From positions 31,837-95,836 of the forward strand of contig CAJLRL010000007.1 of NCBI GenBank assembly GCA_905209075.1: 64,000 nucleotides of DNA, in the 5' to 3' direction. This DNA comes from an uncultured Lachnospiraceae bacterium (GTDB taxonomy: Bacteria > Bacillota > Clostridia > Lachnospirales > Lachnospiraceae). The notes beneath the pieces are model-generated. The model saw only the letters and a list, made by a program, of their open reading frames with translations, made no database searches and was not told the origin of the DNA. Both the position numbers and the translations under genes were made by a program. Of this stretch, positions 30,645 through 41,532 are shown piece after piece (positions within the stretch are counted from its first letter, which is position 1; every line of letters starts with the position of its first letter).

Positions 30645-31622
30645 ATGACACAGGAAGAATTGATCAAATTGCCAAAGGCAGAGCTGCACTGTCATCTGGA
30701 TGGTTCGTTAAGCAAGAAGTTTTTAGAGAAAAGACTTGGCAGGCAGGTGGATGCCAGTGAGCTGGGAGTATCGGATGATTGCACAAGCCTGGCAGAATAT
30801 CTTGAGAAATTTGAGCTGCCGGGAAGATGCATACAGGATGCAGAAGGTCTTGAAGAAGCAGGTTATGACGTGCTTAAGGGAATGCATCATGAGAACATTA
30901 TATATGCAGAAATACGTTTTGCTCCACTGTTTTCGGAGAATGATAATATAAAATGCGCAGAGGTGATAGAGGCGGTTTTAAGAGGCCTTGACCGTGGCAA
31001 AAAGGATTTTGGCATAGATTATGGACTGATCGTGTGCGCAATGAGACATCATAACGAGGAACAAAATAGACGCATGATGCATGTTGCAAGAGAATATCTT
31101 GGTGCCGGAGTATGTGCTGCTGATCTTGCAGGTGCTGAGGCAGCATATCCTATGTCAGGATTTATGGAATTGTTTAAATATACAAAGCAGCTGGGCATGC
31201 CTTTTACTATCCATGCAGGAGAGTGTGGGGACGCTAAAAATATTACGGAGGCCGTTGAGGCCGGGGCGGCAAGAATAGGACATGGAATTGCCATGAGAGA
31301 ACATGCCGGCATGATAAAAGAGCTTAGGGATAAGGGGATAGGAATAGAAATGTGTCCTATAAGCAATCTTCAGACCAGGGCAGTTGAATCAACTGCTGAC
31401 TATCCGATCAGGAAATTTGTAGATAGCGGATTAAAGGTAACCGTCAATACGGATAATCGTACAGTCAGCAACACAACACTTACAAAAGAGCTTGATTTCA
31501 TACAGAAAACTTATGGGATAAACGATGATGAACTGCCACTTCTGATGAGAAATGCTGTGGATGTGGCGTTTGCGGATGATTCTGTAAAGGATAGCTTATA
31601 CAGAAAATTAAAATGGAGGTAA
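30645..31622 (+). CDS. add: Adenosine deaminase
   Basis: A 325-residue zinc enzyme turning adenosine and deoxyadenosine into inosine forms that the operon's purine phosphorylase can cleave. Metal ligands are in ELHCHLDGS (His15, His17), with FTIHAGE, RIGHGI, and the distal [11 protein letters not shown] holding the catalytic Asp. The start lies behind AGGAGG. It ends 8 bases before deoB, whose ribosome site overlaps the add stop. Confidence 0.95.
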   Translation: MTQEELIKLPKAELHCHLDGSLSKKFLEKRLGRQVDASELGVSDDCTSLAEYLEKFELPGRCIQDAEGLEEAGYDVLKGMHHENIIYAEIRFAPLFSENDNIKCAEVIEAVLRGLDRGKKDFGIDYGLIVCAMRHHNEEQNRRMMHVAREYLGAGVCAADLAGAEAAYPMSGFMELFKYTKQLGMPFTIHAGECGDAKNITEAVEAGAARIGHGIAMREHAGMIKELRDKGIGIEMCPISNLQTRAVESTADYPIRKFVDSGLKVTVNTDNRTVSNTTLTKELDFIQKTYGINDDELPLLMRNAVDVAFADDSVKDSLYRKLKWR

Positions 31623-31630
31623 AGAGGGAT

Positions 31631-32815
31631 ATGTACAAAAGAATTTTTGTTATAGTGCTTGATTCTCTTGGAATCGGAGCAATGCCGGACTCTGAAAGAT
31701 TCGGAGATAAGGATGTGGACACCTTTGGACATATACTTGACAGAATGCAGACACTGGATATACCTAATCTTTCAGGGCTTGGAATGATAAATCTGCATTC
31801 CGGTGGAAAAATGAAAGCAGTGGCAGAGCCGATAGGCCGTTTTATGCAGCTTGCAGAGGCCAGCAACGGAAAGGATACGATGACCGGACACTGGGAGATG
31901 ATGGGTATCAAGACAAAAAAACCTTTTATCACATTTACAGAGCATGGTTTTCCACCAGAGCTTATCACCGAACTTGAAAACCGTTGCGGTAAAAGGGTTA
32001 TCGGAAACAAGAGTGCGAGCGGAACAGAGATAATAGAGGAACTTGGCGAAGAAGAAATAAATACAGGAGCCATGATCGTATATACATCTGCAGACTCTGT
32101 GCTCCAGATATGTGGCAATGAGGAAACCTTTGATTTGGACAATCTGTACCGCTGCTGTGAGATAGCAAGAGAGATCACTTTAAAAGATGAGTGGAGAGTG
32201 GGAAGAGTCATAGCCAGACCATATGTTGGAAAGAAAAAGGGGGAGTTTAAGAGAACGAGCAATCGCCATGACTATGCTCTCAAGCCTACGGGGGCTACTG
32301 TTTTAAATGCATTAAAGGACAATGGTTTTGACGTGATCGGTGTAGGAAAGATCAATGATATATTCTGTGGAGAGGGCATTACACAGACGTACCGCTCAAA
32401 AAGTTCAGTACACGGAATGGAGCAGACGATAGAGATATGTAAAGGTGAATTTAATGGACTGTGTTTTGTAAATCTGGTAGATTTTGACGCACTTTGGGGA
32501 CACAGACGAAATCCACAGGGATATGGACAGGAAATCGAAAAGTTTGATAAAAATCTGGGGGTGCTGATAGATGAAATGAGACATGATGATCTGCTCATCA
32601 TCACGGCAGACCATGGAAATGACCCTACATATACAGGCACAGACCATACGAGAGAGTATGTACCTTTTATTGCATACTCTAAGGAGATGAAAGAGGGCGG
32701 CGCAATAGACAGCGAGGATACTTTTGCAGTGATCGGAGCTACTATTGCAGACAATTTCGGAGTCAGGATGCCTGATGGAGCAATAGGACATTCGATCCTT
32801 GATAAACTCATATAG
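31631..32815 (+). CDS. deoB: Phosphopentomutase
   Basis: A 394-residue metalloenzyme of the alkaline-phosphatase superfamily interconverting (deoxy)ribose-1- and -5-phosphates. N-terminal [14 protein letters not shown] binds metal through Asp; [12 protein letters not shown] holds the phosphorylated Thr; [13 protein letters not shown] and [10 protein letters not shown] complete the metal sites. Starting at 31631 gives 394 residues, the same length as the Bacillus enzyme. The earlier ATG at 31613 lies within add and overlaps the GGAGG used here. Confidence 0.96.
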   Translation: MYKRIFVIVLDSLGIGAMPDSERFGDKDVDTFGHILDRMQTLDIPNLSGLGMINLHSGGKMKAVAEPIGRFMQLAEASNGKDTMTGHWEMMGIKTKKPFITFTEHGFPPELITELENRCGKRVIGNKSASGTEIIEELGEEEINTGAMIVYTSADSVLQICGNEETFDLDNLYRCCEIAREITLKDEWRVGRVIARPYVGKKKGEFKRTSNRHDYALKPTGATVLNALKDNGFDVIGVGKINDIFCGEGITQTYRSKSSVHGMEQTIEICKGEFNGLCFVNLVDFDALWGHRRNPQGYGQEIEKFDKNLGVLIDEMRHDDLLIITADHGNDPTYTGTDHTREYVPFIAYSKEMKEGGAIDSEDTFAVIGATIADNFGVRMPDGAIGHSILDKLI

Positions 32816-32829
32816 TGCAGGAAAAGTGT

Positions 32830-33465
32830 ATGAAGAAGGAGAAAATATGCAGGTTTATCCTGGCTGTAATAGGTATTTTTCTGGTGGGAACAGGTGTTGC
32901 CTTTAATGCTGCTGCCGCATTGGGAAACGATCCGGTCGGAATCATGTATGATGGTATAAGAAATGCTCTGGGGCTTACAGGAGAACAGCTTGGAACAGCA
33001 TCAAATATAGTAAATATTATACTGTGCGTGGTTGTTTTTTTTACAGGAAGGCATTATGTTAATATTGGGACATTTATTTATATTATTCCATATGGTATGA
33101 TAGTAGATATAGGGGGAAGGATATATCATCTGCTATTTAAAGTGCAGACATTTCCAATACAGATTTTGGGAGCTGTCACCGGATGTCTGCTGTTGTATAC
33201 GGGGGTAGCAATGTATATAACAGCTGATATAGGACTTGATCCGTTTACAGGAGTAGTAATGATAATAAAGGACAGACTGAAAAAAGAGTATCGGTCTGTG
33301 AAAATCGGTTTTGACATCTGTTGTATCGTAACAGGCACACTGCTTGGCGGTAATGTGGGGGTGATCACTGTGATCACGGCATTATCGGCAGGTCCTGTTA
33401 TCCAGTTCATAGCTGATCAGATGAAAAAAATTAGGAGGAGGTATGGAGCACAATTACTTGAATGA
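32830..33465 (+). CDS. YczE/YyaS-type integral membrane protein
   Basis: A 211-residue membrane protein with about five or six hydrophobic helices and an internal repeat-like pair: a Gly-rich loop followed by NDPVGIMYDGI, and later GLDPFTGVVMII. This double DP-containing pattern is the mark of the YczE/YyaS family. Function is unknown; transport of a small molecule is often suggested. I start at the ATG at 32830 behind AGGAAAAG, 14 bases after deoB. Its place inside a nucleoside operon suggests a role in base or nucleoside export, which is inference. It overlaps the next gene by 23 bases. Confidence 0.72.
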   Translation: MKKEKICRFILAVIGIFLVGTGVAFNAAAALGNDPVGIMYDGIRNALGLTGEQLGTASNIVNIILCVVVFFTGRHYVNIGTFIYIIPYGMIVDIGGRIYHLLFKVQTFPIQILGAVTGCLLLYTGVAMYITADIGLDPFTGVVMIIKDRLKKEYRSVKIGFDICCIVTGTLLGGNVGVITVITALSAGPVIQFIADQMKKIRRRYGAQLLE

Positions 33466-34168
33466 GGTTTTACCATTTTTAAAGAAAATGGACAAAAATA
33501 CACAATGGCAGTTTGAAGAGTATTTCAAGACGGCGCCATTGTGGCTGCTGGATTCACTTATGACTGATAATGTTAAGGCAGGTTCCGTAGTTATTACTGA
33601 GAATGAGCCGGCTAATATGATTTATTTTGTGGCGGATGGACGTGTCAAGGCAACGGATTACCGTGTACTTGGAATCGCATTTGACTTTATGAAGCCAAAA
33701 AATCTGATCGCATTTGGAGGCATGGAGGCTCTTATGAAACAGGAATGTTATAAGGCAACCATTGAGACGGTAACAGACTGCATCATCGTAAAGCTGTCAA
33801 GGGACAAATACGAAAAATGGATTTTTTCAGATATTGAGGCTTTGCGCAAGGAAACACTCATAACCTGTACATATCTTCTTGAAGAGGAGAGGAGGAACCG
33901 CTTATATTTGTTTCTTCAAGGATCAGACAGGCTGGCACTAATGTTTATACACTGCTACGAGCAGTATAATCATAATGGGATAGTATGTATAAATGAGAGC
34001 AGACAGGGAATGACGGATGCGACAGGACTTTGCCTTAAGAGTATAAGCCGTGCGGTTAAAAGGTTTGTTTCAGAAGAAATGATAACTAAAAAAGGAAATA
34101 AAATCTATATAAGCAGCAGACAGTATGAGATGCTTAAAAGTGTAATAAATGATAAAGTAGACAGATAG
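33443..34168 (+). CDS. Crp/Fnr-family transcriptional regulator
   Basis: A 241-residue regulator with an N-terminal cyclic-nucleotide-like beta-barrel (VVITENEPANMIYFVADGRVKA) and a C-terminal winged helix (RQGMTDATGLCLKSISRAVK). No cysteine cluster of Fnr type is visible, and the phosphate-binding cassette is not conserved enough to predict cAMP binding. It is encoded between the salvage genes and punA with tight spacing. This makes it a candidate local regulator of nucleoside uptake, perhaps sensing a nucleotide or nucleoside; the ligand is unproven. AGGAGGAGG precedes the start. Confidence 0.82.
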   Translation: MEHNYLNEVLPFLKKMDKNTQWQFEEYFKTAPLWLLDSLMTDNVKAGSVVITENEPANMIYFVADGRVKATDYRVLGIAFDFMKPKNLIAFGGMEALMKQECYKATIETVTDCIIVKLSRDKYEKWIFSDIEALRKETLITCTYLLEEERRNRLYLFLQGSDRLALMFIHCYEQYNHNGIVCINESRQGMTDATGLCLKSISRAVKRFVSEEMITKKGNKIYISSRQYEMLKSVINDKVDR

Positions 34169-34178
34169 GAGAAAAAGC

Positions 34179-35000
34179 ATGGACAATGTATATGAAAAAT
34201 TAATGACATGCCTTGCAAGTGTAAGGCAGAAAACAGATTTTGTGCCGGAGGTGGCATTAATACTTGGATCAGGTCTGGGAAATTATGCGGAGCATATTAA
34301 AACGGAGTGTATGATCGAGTATACTGAGATTGAAGGTTTTCCGGTGTCAACAGTAGCAGGGCACAAAGGCAGATATGTGTTCGGATATATAGGTGATGTA
34401 CCTGTAGTGGCAATGCAGGGCAGAGTGCATTACTATGAGGGGTATCCTATGACAGATGTTGTACTGCCAACACGGCTTATGGGACTTATGGGAGCGAAAA
34501 AGCTCATACTTACAAATGCAGCAGGAGGTGTAAACCTAAGCTATAAGGCGGGAGATTTCATGCTTATCACTGACCATATCACAACAGGTGTTCCAAGTCC
34601 TCTTATCGGACAGAATATTGAGGAACTCGGAGTAAGATTTCCCGACATGAGTGAGGTATACAGTCTTAGGATGAAATCAGTCATAAAGGAGCAGGCAGAT
34701 AAGCTGGGAATCAAACTACAGGAGGGTGTATATGCACAGCTGACAGGCCCGGCATATGAGACACCGGCCGAGATACGGATGATAAGAATCTGGGGTGCAG
34801 ATGCGGTAGGTATGAGCACTGCATGTGAAGCTCTTGCAGCAAGGCACATGGGCATGGAAATCTGTGGTATATCATGTATCACAAATATGGCTGCCGGTGT
34901 CACAAATGAGAAGCTTTCACATAAAGAAGTACAGGAAACAGCCGACAGGGTTGCAAAGGATTTTGAAAGCCTTGTTACTGAAATAATAAAAAATATATAG
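34179..35000 (+). CDS. punA: Purine nucleoside phosphorylase (inosine/guanosine type)
   Basis: A 273-residue trimeric-type PNP that cleaves inosine, guanosine and their deoxy forms with phosphate. Motifs: ALILGSGLGNYAEHI, TVAGHKGRYVFG, MQGRVHYYEGY, LTNAAGGVN, YAQLTGPAYETPAEIRM and GMSTACEALAARHMGM. It is last in the salvage operon and completes it: Add makes inosine, PunA releases hypoxanthine, DeoB and DeoC process the sugar. A large hairpin follows. Confidence 0.95.
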   Translation: MDNVYEKLMTCLASVRQKTDFVPEVALILGSGLGNYAEHIKTECMIEYTEIEGFPVSTVAGHKGRYVFGYIGDVPVVAMQGRVHYYEGYPMTDVVLPTRLMGLMGAKKLILTNAAGGVNLSYKAGDFMLITDHITTGVPSPLIGQNIEELGVRFPDMSEVYSLRMKSVIKEQADKLGIKLQEGVYAQLTGPAYETPAEIRMIRIWGADAVGMSTACEALAARHMGMEICGISCITNMAAGVTNEKLSHKEVQETADRVAKDFESLVTEIIKNI

Positions 35001-35010
35001 GAATATATGT

Positions 35011-35056
35011 AGCAGAGCTGTATATGATGGATGCCATCATGCAGCTCTGTTGTTGT
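35011..35056 (+). terminator. Terminator hairpin ending the nucleoside salvage operon
   Basis: CAGAGCTG (35013-35020) pairs with CAGCTCTG (35042-35049), and inside it ATGATGG pairs with CCATCAT around ATG. It is followed by TTGTTGTT, a weak T-tract, so termination may be incomplete. Confidence 0.78.
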
Positions 35057-35081
35057 TCACATTGTAAGGTTTAAAAAATTC

Positions 35082-35110
35082 TTTTCAAACAAAGTCTGCT
35101 ATGGTATAAT
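35082..35110 (+). promoter_or_regulatory. Promoter of the degV-type gene
   Basis: TTTTCA (35082-35087), 17 bases, TATAAT (35105-35110) with an extended TGG before it. It is 65 bases upstream of the start codon. Confidence 0.78.
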
Positions 35111-35175
35111 TAGCTGGTTGAGAATGCTTATAACTGGAAAATGCAGTTATATAAAGAATATAGGAGTGTGAATAG

Positions 35176-37412
<2,237 letters not shown>

Positions 37413-37436
37413 TCGTGCAGTATGATCATATATTTA

Positions 37437-37473
37437 CAAAAGAGTGTTCACAGATTGAACACTCTTTTTTTTT
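37437..37473 (+). terminator. Intrinsic terminator after purA
   Basis: AAAAGAGTGTTC / GAACACTCTTTTTTTTT with an ACAGATT loop, a perfect 9-bp core extended by A/T pairs. Confidence 0.95.
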
Positions 37474-37492
37474 ACAATAAATAACAGCAATA

Positions 37493-37534
37493 TGTACTCA
37501 CGGAATCTTCTAAATGAAGCATTCTGAGAGTACA
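37493..37534. repeat. Palindromic element, copy 1 (inverted relative to copy 2 at 41467)
   Basis: A 42-bp imperfect palindrome bounded by TGTACTC and GAGTACA, with inner pairs GAAT/ATTC and CTT/AAG. Its reverse complement matches the element at 41467-41510 apart from two short gaps and a few mismatches. It lies 27 bases upstream of the ABC ATPase start, in its leader. Confidence 0.8.
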
Positions 37535-37560
37535 TCAATAATAAAAGGAGGAGAATTACT

Positions 37561-38505
37561 GTGATAGAAATAAGTAATCTCGTAAAAAAATACGGTGATA
37601 ATGTAGCTGTAGATAATCTGTCACTGACAATTGAACCCGGAAAGATCTACGGACTTCTCGGACCAAATGGTGCAGGAAAATCAACAACAATGAACATACT
37701 TACCGGTTATATCGGTGCTACAAGTGGAACCGTAAAAATCAACGGCTATGATATATTGAATCAGCCGGAAGAAGCAAAAAAATGTGTGGGATATCTGCCG
37801 GAGCTCCCACCGCTTTATATGGATATGACAGTGGCAGAATATCTTAAGTTTGTTGCTGAACTAAAAAAGATAGAAAAAAAGAAACGAAAAGAAATGATAA
37901 ATGACGCAATGGAGATGACAGGCGTTTCTGATGTGTCTGAAAGACTTATAAAAAATCTCTCAAAAGGATATAGGCAGAGAGTCGGTTTTGCCCAGGCGGT
38001 GCTTGGATATCCACAGATAATAATACTTGATGAGCCTACGGTCGGACTTGACCCAAAGCAGATAATAGAGATAAGGGAACTTATCAAAAAACTCGGCGAA
38101 AATCATACTGTAATTTTAAGCTCACATATTCTTACAGAAATCAGTGCAGTATGTGACCATGTATTTATCATATCAAAGGGTAAGCTTGTGGCGAGTGATG
38201 CAACAGAAAACCTTATCAATTTAATGTCAACAGAGCAGAATATTGACATTATAGCAAAATGTGATGAGGCTGTGGCACGTCAGGTGATTGAAAATGTTTC
38301 TGATGTAAAAGAAGTAAAATTTGAACAGCCAGAGGAAGATGATACTGTAAAATTCGTTGTGAGAGCACAAAAAGGCTGCGATATACGAGAAGGATTATTT
38401 AAGGCATTTTGCGATAGGAACATAACACTTCTTGAGATGCATTCAGCAGTTAAATCACTTGAGGATGTATTCCTTGAGCTTACAGGGGAAGGAGAAACAG
38501 AATAA
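37561..38505 (+). CDS. ABC-2 type transporter ATPase (GldA-like)
   Basis: A 314-residue ATPase: Walker A GPNGAGKST, signature LSKGYRQRVG, Walker B IIILDEPTVGLD and switch His in LSSHILTEIS. After the core a C-terminal domain of about 90 residues follows. It pairs with the fused permease gene that starts at its stop codon (ATAATG overlap). The related Bacteroidetes GldA powers gliding, but similar sets occur widely in non-gliding Firmicutes with unknown cargo. The start is a GTG behind AGGAGGAG; no ATG gives a better fit. Confidence 0.92.
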   Translation: MIEISNLVKKYGDNVAVDNLSLTIEPGKIYGLLGPNGAGKSTTMNILTGYIGATSGTVKINGYDILNQPEEAKKCVGYLPELPPLYMDMTVAEYLKFVAELKKIEKKKRKEMINDAMEMTGVSDVSERLIKNLSKGYRQRVGFAQAVLGYPQIIILDEPTVGLDPKQIIEIRELIKKLGENHTVILSSHILTEISAVCDHVFIISKGKLVASDATENLINLMSTEQNIDIIAKCDEAVARQVIENVSDVKEVKFEQPEEDDTVKFVVRAQKGCDIREGLFKAFCDRNITLLEMHSAVKSLEDVFLELTGEGETE

Positions 38506-40697
38506 TGTTTGCTATATTTAAAAGAGAATTCAGATCATATTTCCAGACCGTTGTAGGATGGCTTTTTGTGTCTGCACTGCTTGCAGTATATGGACTTTAC
38601 TTTTATGTATACAATTTAAAAAACGGATATCCATACATAACCTATGATTTAAAAGGAATAGGTTTTGTGATGCTTATAGCGGTCCCGATACTTACAATGA
38701 GATGTCTGTCGGATGAACGTAAGACAAAAACGGATCAGCTTATCCTTACATCTCCTGTATCGGTTGGAAAAATTGTTGCCGGAAAATATCTTGCTATGGC
38801 GGCAGTGTTTACAATAGACATTATACTGTTTGCAATTTCGCCGCTGATACTTTCGATATTTGGAAAGGTCGCACTAGGAGAGTGCTACGTGGCAATATTT
38901 GGATACTGGCTTTACGGATGCGCATGCATAGCAGTAGGGCTTTTTATATCATCAATATCTGAGAGTGTCATTATATCAGCGATACTTACATTTGTAATTC
39001 TGTTTTTATCATATATGATGCAGTCCATAACAGGACTTATTTCAGCAAATGGAAACCTTCTGACAAAGATACTTGAATGTTTTGATCTGTATACACCATT
39101 TGACGGATATATGAGTGGATGTCTGGATCTGACATCTACAGTATATTATCTTACAGTGATACTCTTACTGTGCTTTTTAACTACACAGTCGATCCAGAAG
39201 CGCAGATGGAGTTTTACAAAAAAGAAGATAGGCACCGGGGTTTTCTCTGCCGGACTTATAGGGATCATGTGCGTTATCGCTGTAGTTGTAAACTTTATAG
39301 TTGCAGGAATCCCAACAACATATACATCACTTGATTTTTCATATACACAGCTTTTCTCGCTTACGGATGATACGAAGGATTATTTAAAAAATCTTGATAC
39401 GGATGTGACAATATATGTATTAAATTCTGAAAAATCAAAGGATGCTACTATTGCAGAAACACTTGAGAGATATGAGAGTCTTTCATCACATATAAAAGTA
39501 GAATATATAAATCCATCGACAAGTCCTAATTTTTATCTGGACTATACGGACAGCGCTCCTACGACAAACAGCCTTATCGTTGTAAGTGATAACCGCTCAA
39601 AGGTTATAGACTACAATGATATTTATGACTATGATACATCAATGGATTATTCTACATACCAGTACAATCAGACGATCAAAGGTTATGATGGAGAGGGACA
39701 GATAACAAGTGCGATCGAGTATGTTACCATGGATTCAGATACCCTTCCGGTAATATATCAGCTTACAGGCCATAACGAGACAACACTTGGAAGTAATTTT
39801 TCAGATGTGATAAGCAAGGCGAACATTACACTTAAATCGCTTGAACTTTTTAATGAGGAAAAAGTTCCGGATGATGCATCGGCAATAATAATAAATTCAC
39901 CTACAGAGGATTTTAATGAAGCAGATGCACAGAAAGTTATAGACTATTTAAATAATGGTGGAAAAGCAATGATCATCGGCTGCTACGCATATAATGACAG
40001 TCTTACTAACTTTAACAAGATACTTGATACCTACGGGGTAAGCTTCAAAAAAGGTGTAGTGGCAGAAAATGATACAAGCAGATATTACCAGAATCCACTC
40101 TATGTACTTCCTGATGTAAAGTCAACAGATTATACAGCGGATGCGACAGACGGATACGTTTTCCTTGCAGGAACAAGTGCGATCGATTATCCACAGACGA
40201 GTGGACAGACTGATGCACAGGCAGATGAGGATGCAACAGAAAGTACGGAAAGTTCGGATGACGGCGAAAAAGAGATAACATACGAGCAGCTGCTTACGAC
40301 TTCAGATCAGGCTGTTTTAAAATCCGACTGGCAGAATATCACTACATCAAAATATGAGGACGGCGATGAAAAGGGCTCATTTACGGTAGGTCTTGCCATA
40401 GATGATCCAAATACAGGAGCTGTTGTTACAGTATTTGGTACACCATATGTTGTTGATGATACTTATGATAATGCAGTTTCGGGAAATAATGCTGATATGT
40501 TTAAGGATGTTATAAGTAAAATGGCTGGTGATGTAGAATTATCTACGAGCGTCATTCCGGAGAAAGATTATAACTTAAGCAACATTACAATAAATACTAT
40601 GGCAGCTATATGGACAGGAATAAGCATAATGATAATACTTCCTATAATATTACTTATAGCAGGAATAGCAATCTGGGCAGTAAGAAGGAAAAAATAA
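38505..40697 (+). CDS. Fused GldF-GldG-like ABC permease and auxiliary extracytoplasmic protein
   Basis: A 730-residue protein joining two parts normally encoded apart. Residues about 1-240 form an ABC-2 permease with six hydrophobic helices (GldF-like; MRCLSDERKTKTDQLILTSP is the ATPase-contact region). A helix near 250-270 then leads to a large extracytoplasmic GldG-like domain (SLDFSYTQLFSLTDDTKDYL; VIYQLTGHNETTLG; IIGCYAYNDS). A Ser/Glu/Asp-rich insertion lies near 565-590, and a final anchor helix and RRKK tail close the protein. The cargo is unknown; it could export lipid, polysaccharide or peptide, or act in envelope stress. Confidence 0.85.
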   Translation: MFAIFKREFRSYFQTVVGWLFVSALLAVYGLYFYVYNLKNGYPYITYDLKGIGFVMLIAVPILTMRCLSDERKTKTDQLILTSPVSVGKIVAGKYLAMAAVFTIDIILFAISPLILSIFGKVALGECYVAIFGYWLYGCACIAVGLFISSISESVIISAILTFVILFLSYMMQSITGLISANGNLLTKILECFDLYTPFDGYMSGCLDLTSTVYYLTVILLLCFLTTQSIQKRRWSFTKKKIGTGVFSAGLIGIMCVIAVVVNFIVAGIPTTYTSLDFSYTQLFSLTDDTKDYLKNLDTDVTIYVLNSEKSKDATIAETLERYESLSSHIKVEYINPSTSPNFYLDYTDSAPTTNSLIVVSDNRSKVIDYNDIYDYDTSMDYSTYQYNQTIKGYDGEGQITSAIEYVTMDSDTLPVIYQLTGHNETTLGSNFSDVISKANITLKSLELFNEEKVPDDASAIIINSPTEDFNEADAQKVIDYLNNGGKAMIIGCYAYNDSLTNFNKILDTYGVSFKKGVVAENDTSRYYQNPLYVLPDVKSTDYTADATDGYVFLAGTSAIDYPQTSGQTDAQADEDATESTESSDDGEKEITYEQLLTTSDQAVLKSDWQNITTSKYEDGDEKGSFTVGLAIDDPNTGAVVTVFGTPYVVDDTYDNAVSGNNADMFKDVISKMAGDVELSTSVIPEKDYNLSNITINTMAAIWTGISIMIILPIILLIAGIAIWAVRRKK

Positions 40698-41378
40698 ATG
40701 AATAAGCAAAAACGTCTCTTTATAATACTTGTTGTAGTCCTTATAGTATGTCTTGCAGGATATATGGGATTATTACATTATAACAAATATAAAAGTGATG
40801 ATTCAGAAAGTGAAAGCACCTCGGTTGAGGCGCTTTCGATCGAGTCATCTACAGTAAGATCGTTCTCATTTGACATAAACGGAGAACAGTATACATTCAG
40901 CAGGGTACAGGCAGCCGGTGACGAAAGCATTGAGGACTACACAGAGGAAGCGGAAGAGAGTATTTCCAGTGGAACAGACTCAACGGAGGGATCAGAATCA
41001 TCAGAAACAGAATCATCAGAAACAGAAGATGTACAGTGGGTATGTGACAATGATCCGGAATTAAAGTTAAATACAAGTAAAATAACGACGATGCTTGGCT
41101 GCATAACCAGCATAACAGCTTCCGAAAAATTCGATGCGGATACGGATGTGTCTGATTTTGGATTCGATACACCGCAAAATACGATCACAATGACCACAGA
41201 TGACAATACCTACACAATTGTTGTCGGAGCAAAAAATGCAATGTTAAGTCAGTATTACATCAAGGTAAATGATGATGTGTATCTTTCAAGCACGACAATA
41301 CCTAGTCAATTTGCTGTTACACTTGATAATCTGATACAAAGTGACGATAGTGAGGACACGGAAACTACAGCTGAATAA
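40698..41378 (+). CDS. DUF4340-type membrane-anchored extracytoplasmic protein
   Basis: A 226-residue protein with an N-terminal membrane anchor (LFIILVVVLIVCLAGYMGLL) and an outside domain resembling DUF4340, which regularly accompanies GldA/GldFG-like ABC genes. A low-complexity Ser/Glu/Thr stretch lies at about 85-110 (SSETESSETED). The remainder has beta-strand-like TIVVGAKNAMLSQYYIKV. It starts directly at the preceding stop, with AGAAGGA as ribosome site. Likely a periplasm-side partner of the transporter. Confidence 0.75.
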   Translation: MNKQKRLFIILVVVLIVCLAGYMGLLHYNKYKSDDSESESTSVEALSIESSTVRSFSFDINGEQYTFSRVQAAGDESIEDYTEEAEESISSGTDSTEGSESSETESSETEDVQWVCDNDPELKLNTSKITTMLGCITSITASEKFDADTDVSDFGFDTPQNTITMTTDDNTYTIVVGAKNAMLSQYYIKVNDDVYLSSTTIPSQFAVTLDNLIQSDDSEDTETTAE

Positions 41379-41382
41379 TATG

Positions 41383-41422
41383 AAAAGAGGTAAAATCCAC
41401 ATTGAATTTTACCTCTTTTTTT
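41383..41422 (+). terminator. Intrinsic terminator after the ABC operon
   Basis: AAAAGAGGTAAAAT / ATTTTACCTCTTTTTTT with a 9-base loop; a perfect stem. Confidence 0.94.
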
Positions 41423-41466
41423 CGTATTATATAATAAGTATAAGCTAAATAATATAATTATATTAA

Positions 41467-41510
41467 TGTACTCTCAGAATGCTTTGTTTGGAGAAGATTC
41501 CGAGAGTACA
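41467..41510. repeat. Palindromic element, copy 2 (inverted relative to copy 1)
   Basis: A 44-bp palindrome: TGTACTCTC pairs with GAGAGTACA, GAAT with ATTC and CTT with AAG. It is the reverse complement of the element at 37493-37534 with small changes, so the pair brackets the ABC operon. It also lies 22 bases upstream of the MATE start, in the leader. Confidence 0.8.
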
Positions 41511-41532
41511 TATTATACAAATGGAGGCAGCT

